Positions 59,485 to 64,000 of a DNA stretch of 64,000 nt are shown piece after piece. The translations under genes and the position numbers were made by a program. Positions within the stretch are counted from its first letter, which is position 1. Each line of letters begins with the position of its first letter. The stretch covers positions 124,001-188,000 of the forward strand of contig WACJ01000339.1 of assembly GCA_008973525.1 (NCBI GenBank), given 5' to 3'. Under the pieces are notes generated by a model. It was not told where the DNA came from. It saw only the letters and a list, made by a program, of their open reading frames with translations, and searched no databases. This DNA is from Stenopsyche tienmushanensis (lineage: Eukaryota > Arthropoda > Insecta > Trichoptera > Stenopsychidae).

Positions 59485-60359
59485 CGTCATTCGCGGATTA
59501 TGGAAGAAAATGGGATAGCACCACATTGAAACACTTTATCCCTAGAAAAATCAGATATGGAGATAAATCCGATAAGCATTTTTTTAAATGAAATTTCAAA
59601 GGATCAATCTTCGATTCGGTGTTTGTTTAAATAGAAAAAATCGGAATGTTAACCCGTCATCTCTTCGCTTGTTTGTACGTCGATTTTCTCTGGGCTGTGC
59701 AAATCGGGCTAAGCTCTCCCGCAATCAATTCCCATCCGATATTTTTTCGCCATTTTATTGCGTATTTCAGTTTGTGCATCGAGTTTCTGGATGGTTTCGA
59801 GTCGTTATGGTTTCTATGTTAGCATTCAATTATAATCCGTGTCCTTGCAGATTGTGTCCAGCCGTTCTCCGGGATGCAGATATATGAAGTTATAGTTCAA
59901 AACGAATCGAATGTCGGTCTACAATCAAGACCGTTATTTTCCATTGTAAAAAAATATTTTTTCCAGAACCACTTTAAGGGATCGAGAATAGGATTATATG
60001 TTAAAATATGACTTTAAAACGAAATATCATCATCAAAGTGCATGACACATGCAGTCCAATGCAGGACTGGGGGCTCTCTATGTGCTCGACATTAAAGGCA
60101 GCATAATTTTAAAAAAAAAAATTATAGTGGTTCCTCTGGGTGCACGCTTTGAAGAGTTTGCGGTTTTAAAAGCCTTGGTTATTTTCTTTGGAAGGGAGTT
60201 GAAAAGTTCTTTAGACAATCATATTGATCTTGACTTGCCTTCATATTCTTATATATTCCATCTCAACTAACACATCGCCACTATTAACAAATCCATATGA
60301 TTTTTAGGAAGTAAACCTTAAAATTATACGTATAAAAATTTATAGTGAATCGATATTTA
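59485..60359. other. Two unidentified ORFs
   Basis: Plus frames at 59588-59887 (99 aa, Arg/Phe-rich) and 60049-60270 (73 aa, containing VPLGARFEEFAVLKALVIFF). Neither is recognised. Both lie between family E copies and a mariner piece, so a transposon origin is possible. Confidence 0.2.
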
Positions 60360-60565
60360 GACACAAGTTGCAGTGGTTTTAGTGAAGCTAAGCGAAAAAA
60401 TACTGTCGAAGCAAAGCAATGGTTTGATAGATGTTATTCGAAATCTGCTCCATCGAGAAAAATGGTTTACTGATTTTAAACGCGGCCGTACAAACGCCGA
60501 TGATGCTGAACACTTTTGTTGACCAAATTCGGCATTTGTTCCAGAAAACATAAAAACGTTCACAG
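60360..60565 (+). pseudogene. mariner N-terminal HTH fragment
   Basis: The plus translation gives KNTVEAKQWFDRCYSKSAPS, then after a frame change KWFTDFKRGRTNADDAEH, then PNSAFVPENIK. This is the second DNA-binding part of mariner transposases (eAkxWlxxxYgdsAPSrxtvyxWFxkFKrGrtxxxDaxRsGRPxxavtxENI). It differs from the other mariner relics here, so it is another lineage. Nothing downstream continues the gene. Confidence 0.75.
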
Positions 60566-60840
60566 AATAGTTTTAGTAAATAGAAGTTGCGTGAGAAAGC
60601 TGATACTTTAGCCCTTTGCGGTCCTTAAATATTTTACTAATATATTATACAGAGGCATTATATGTTATAGTTTATAATTAGATAATGTATGGTATCTCTC
60701 AAAACATTGGCCTAAATGGAGACCGCGTTTTTTAAATTTTATTTTTTATATTCGTTAGTTTCGGACAAAAATATTATGAATATTATACGAGTACGTAAAA
60801 ATATCGTAAGTATGATCGGAAATGTTCACGAAAGCGCGCG

Positions 60841-60876
60841 TTAACCATTTCCCTGGCGCAGACGAGTATACTCGTC
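60841..60876 (+). mobile_element. Family J terminus with palindrome
   Basis: TTAACCATTTCCCTGGCGCA leads straight to GACGAGTATACTCGTC, a perfect 16-bp palindrome (60861-60876). It begins exactly at the TTAA present in uninterrupted family E copies (45777). The far end of J is not identified. Confidence 0.5.
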
Positions 60877-60910
60877 CAAAAATATACGTTCAATTTTCGG
60901 CATCGACAAG

Positions 60911-61214
60911 TTGACCCCTTAAGTGGATATGACGTATATATCCGTCAAGACCAAATTCCATGCAAAGTGGGTATGACGGATATATCCGCATTGTGAAAGT
61001 TAAGCAAACCTCAATAGAAAATGACGGATATGTCCAACTGCAGTGTTGTGTGGGTTAAATGTAAGAATGATTCATCTCGGGAACTGACTTGTTCTAATTT
61101 GATGATATACTATTTTCGTATACTGGATATGACGCGAAAAGATCGAAAAGGCGAAAAGATCGCGTCACTACGAATGACACTTTTGACAGTGAATCAAAAC
61201 GTTGAAGAGGTTAA
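60911..61214 (-). mobile_element. Family F element, copy 3 (304 bp)
   Basis: TTGACCCCTTAAGTGGATAT at the left (TTAA decayed to TTGA), TGACGTATATATCCGTCA, then the TCGCGTCACTACGAATGACA block, and the right end CGTTGAAGAGGTTAA. It is the reverse of copy 1 and lies within the insertion in family E copy 2. Confidence 0.75.
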
Positions 61215-61822
61215 CTAGTCCAATATATTATTTATTTTATTAGGTTTCTATATATAGATCTGTTGTATCATGTTTTTTTCTCAGTGATGTAGTGCAAAAT
61301 ATTAAATTCTGGGAGCGCTGAAATTATAATATTTTAATACCCTCTCCCCTAGCCGAAGTGTAAGAAAGGGGGTTATTAATATATAAGTGTAAAAATTTAG
61401 AAAGTGTTAACTAGTTATATACATGCCACAGGCACTTCATACCCTCGATACGGCTCTGCAATTGACAGAAATAGACTAAAATCTTGTAAACAAAATAATA
61501 TTTTAACAAACCGAAATGTGAAATCAGTGGGTTCCGAAAAAATGAGCCTGATTAATAAACTATATAATTACCAACATATGTCTGGATGTACTGGAATCTT
61601 GGAATACTGGATGGACGAAACTTGTTTTTGAGTATTAGTTTCATTTGTATCTCTAGCAGGTAGGCGAATCACTATGAAGGATCATAAAAACCAATATTTC
61701 TTTCCAAATATTATCCTAAACACGATACGCAAAATAAAATCACATGATCTTAAATTTGAGTGGGGAAAAAATGAAGAAACAAAATGTCGAGTCAGACTCG
61801 ACATAGGACCGCAAAGAGTTAA

Positions 61823-64000
61823 AGATATCAAAAAGCAATGTATTAACTATTTTGCATCGACATTTGTCTATAAAAAAGCTATGTTCGAAGCAGGTACCGT
61901 GTTTGCTCACACTCAAACAACCACGCGTCGACAATTCAGAGCGCTGTTTCTTCCAGGTACATTTAGTTCCAGTAAAGACGTGATCGCTGAAATTGAAGTG
62001 TATTTTGAAGTCAAAGATAGATTTGTTTTACTAAAAAGGCATCATAAGTGTTAAAGAAGCATTGTAATGAATTTAACACTCTTGACGTGGACTATGTTGA
62101 TGAATAAAATCATTGATTTATTTGGTTGTTTAATTAAAAGCTTGTTTAATAAGTCATCCTATGAACTTATTGAGTGATGTATTAGTTCAATATTACTGAA
62201 TCGGATTGTTCCATTACAAATACATTTTATCTATGTTTTAATGTGATTTGTGAGCAAAATTTATTTCAGAATGAAGAAAAATTGTAGAATTGCATGAAAA
62301 ATTGACAGACAGACATACTTTTAATATGGAATGTATGCATTTAGCTTACGACTGATGTCATCCGATTTTCTGAAGTGACTTCCAAAAATGCGTCTTTAGA
62401 TAACGCCATTATCGATTTAGAGCGTCTGGCATTCGATGCACGAAGTTAAATGATTTTATGAAATTGATACAATTTTCATTTCGCCATTCGATACTTCCAT
62501 GAGGTAATAATCATTTTCCGGCGAGTTGCATGTACGATCGAGTGGTAATGGTAGAGCCGGTATATTTGTGTATGTAAAGTAATAGCGGGGTGGAAAGCAA
62601 TATACATTTATTGTGAAGTACCAGAGACCACTTAAATTGTAATGGACATCATCAACGTAATAAGTTTAACCGTCATATAAATGATAGGTAGTAAAATTCT
62701 TAGCAAATATGAATACGTCGATTGTATCGCATTATTGTTGGACGACAATGTCTGTTATTTTATTCGTTAATATTAACAACGGGGGTTGTAAACGCTGAAA
62801 CAATAAATGGGGTGTGGGGCTTAGAAAAAAAACGAGGCACTAAAAAATAGGCGCAACTGTCATATTGCTTGATCAAACCCTCAACCTTTGACTGCATACC
62901 GGTCATTAAGGGTTAAAAATAATGCATGTTACGATTATGCAGACACTTTCGATTTAAATATAGAAAATCAACCGCATTCATTAAGATCTGATCCCAAAAA
63001 ATAATATAAAAACATATGTCACCTGGTCAGAAATGATCAAGTATTTATTCGCCGATACAAATGACGAAGAAATTGGCACAATACATTTCTAATGCTTTTC
63101 AATCACAGGTTTACATTGATATGAATTTTTAAAACAAATTTTACCAATAAATCCATACTAAAGCATTGGAAATGCTCCATTGATATTACAATGATGCTTC
63201 ATTGGATTATGGATATTTTTTATTCGAAATATTTTAATGCTCCAATTTGAAACCGGTTAATCAATTCAGTTTTTACATCTCATTCAAGTTGAAAATGTAT
63301 TATTCCCGGAATGCATCATTCATATTGTTTAATCATACATGGTGTTTTTGCGAATCATTGTATAAAATAATTTATTTACAATTTCGTGATGATTGGAATA
63401 AATTTGCGAATTTTTCGCTCGAATTCAATGCTATGGCGATTCGTTATTATCCCATTACATTGATATTTTACATTTGCGAAAAAATAAAACTATGGATATA
63501 ATAACGACAGATGAACGTTTATATGAAAACGATGGGAGAGATAAAGATTGAAACTATTTTTTTTTATGGAAGAATTCTAAGTTTTCGCGCATTTTGCTCA
63601 TCTAACTCCTTTGAAGCTTGAAACTTGGATGTGATTGCTAAATCCGATATAATTTTACCGATATTTTCGGCGTCATTTATTAACTTTTGGGCTCACAATG
63701 TCATTAGACTAATTTTTAAACAAAACTGATTTATTAACATAAATCGTCGAAGACTCGTAATCCTTATTTTATCCTGGCCGTTTAGAAAAAGAGTGCGCAA
63801 GCATATTACGAATCTGTCCCATTGTTGTTGAAGATATCGAGAAATGACAAGTACGTGATGCTCTTCACTCGAACATCCCCATTTTAAATGGCCGTCGTTC
63901 TATTTTGAAAATCCACGCCCTTAATTTTGCGCTTCATCCTCTTAATTCATACCCGATTCGAAAGATTTAATTCCAGTATGCACGAATAAAATCCTTCGGG
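61823..64000. other. No gene recognised
   Basis: Mostly AT-rich. The 84-aa frame at 63247-63501 and the tail of the 126-aa frame at 61674-62054 show no known domain. I found no repeat shared with the rest of the window beyond 61822. Confidence 0.3.

Larger units (their letters stand above)
60608..61822 (+). mobile_element. Family E, copy 2, carrying insertions
   Basis: TTAGCCCTTTGCGGTCC at the left and the inverted GGACCGCAAAGAGTTAA at the right (TTAA 61819-61822). The E consensus is followed to CGAAAGCGCGCG at 60840, where new DNA begins at TTAA, and resumes at about 61645 (TTTGTATCTCTAGCAGGTAG). The MKDHKNQYFFPNIILNTIRK frame starts at 61674. Some E sequence at the resumption point is deleted. 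Confidence 0.75.

Noticed and set aside
1..64000. CRISPR arrays, bacterial operons, rRNA or tRNA genes
   Set aside because: No spaced direct repeats of that kind, no prokaryotic gene organisation, and no cloverleaf with a GGTTCRANTCC box was found by eye.

Overview
The window is AT-rich eukaryotic DNA, almost certainly from an arthropod and probably an insect. It holds remnants of several mariner/Tc1 lineages, hAT, Harbinger-like, Mutator-like and piggyBac-like (TTAA-target) elements. I see no bacterial or organelle genes, no rRNA, no convincing tRNA, and no host exon I can name. Most open frames are short and are chance frames or pieces of transposons.

Layout. 1-9.4 kb: hAT relics (local names hAT-A and family G), including a 48-bp minimal hAT with a target duplication. 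9.4-19 kb: more hAT-A copies, a Tc1 relic, a mariner relic and a higher-GC island at 16.4 kb. 18.4-21.1 kb: two copies of a Tc1-related transposase, the second split by a TTAA-flanked insertion. 21.1-24.3 kb: quiet. 24.3-27.5 kb: three TTAA-flanked MITE-like elements and a deleted mariner, then a minus-strand recursive-splice-like site near 27.83 kb. 28-36.9 kb: family H, three hAT-A copies (one with a perfect 8-bp duplication) and GC-rich islands. 37.2-46.1 kb: a dense run of TTAA elements, including a 557-bp foldback. 47.3-48.8 kb: a deleted mariner beside a decayed reading frame. 49-53.7 kb: more TTAA elements, family H, a Mutator-like relic, a triple hairpin array and a 200-bp Harbinger-like MITE. 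55.5-56.8 kb: a mariner pseudogene split by a second 200-bp Harbinger-like MITE. 58.4 kb: a second minus-strand recursive-splice-like site. 59-61.8 kb: nested TTAA elements. 61.8-64 kb: quiet.

How it fits together. The region behaves as a transposon landfill in a gene-poor interval. The most interesting host signal is a pair of minus-strand sites where a pyrimidine tract and CAG abut GTAAGT directly, each followed 43 or 63 nt later by another donor-like GTAAGC. That is the arrangement of recursive splice sites in very long introns, so the window may lie within a long intron of a minus-strand gene. The most striking repeat pattern is that several unrelated-looking TTAA families carry a 16-19 bp palindrome or hairpin close to an end. 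Family letters (hAT-A, E, F, G, H, I, J, K, R2, X) are local labels, not database names.
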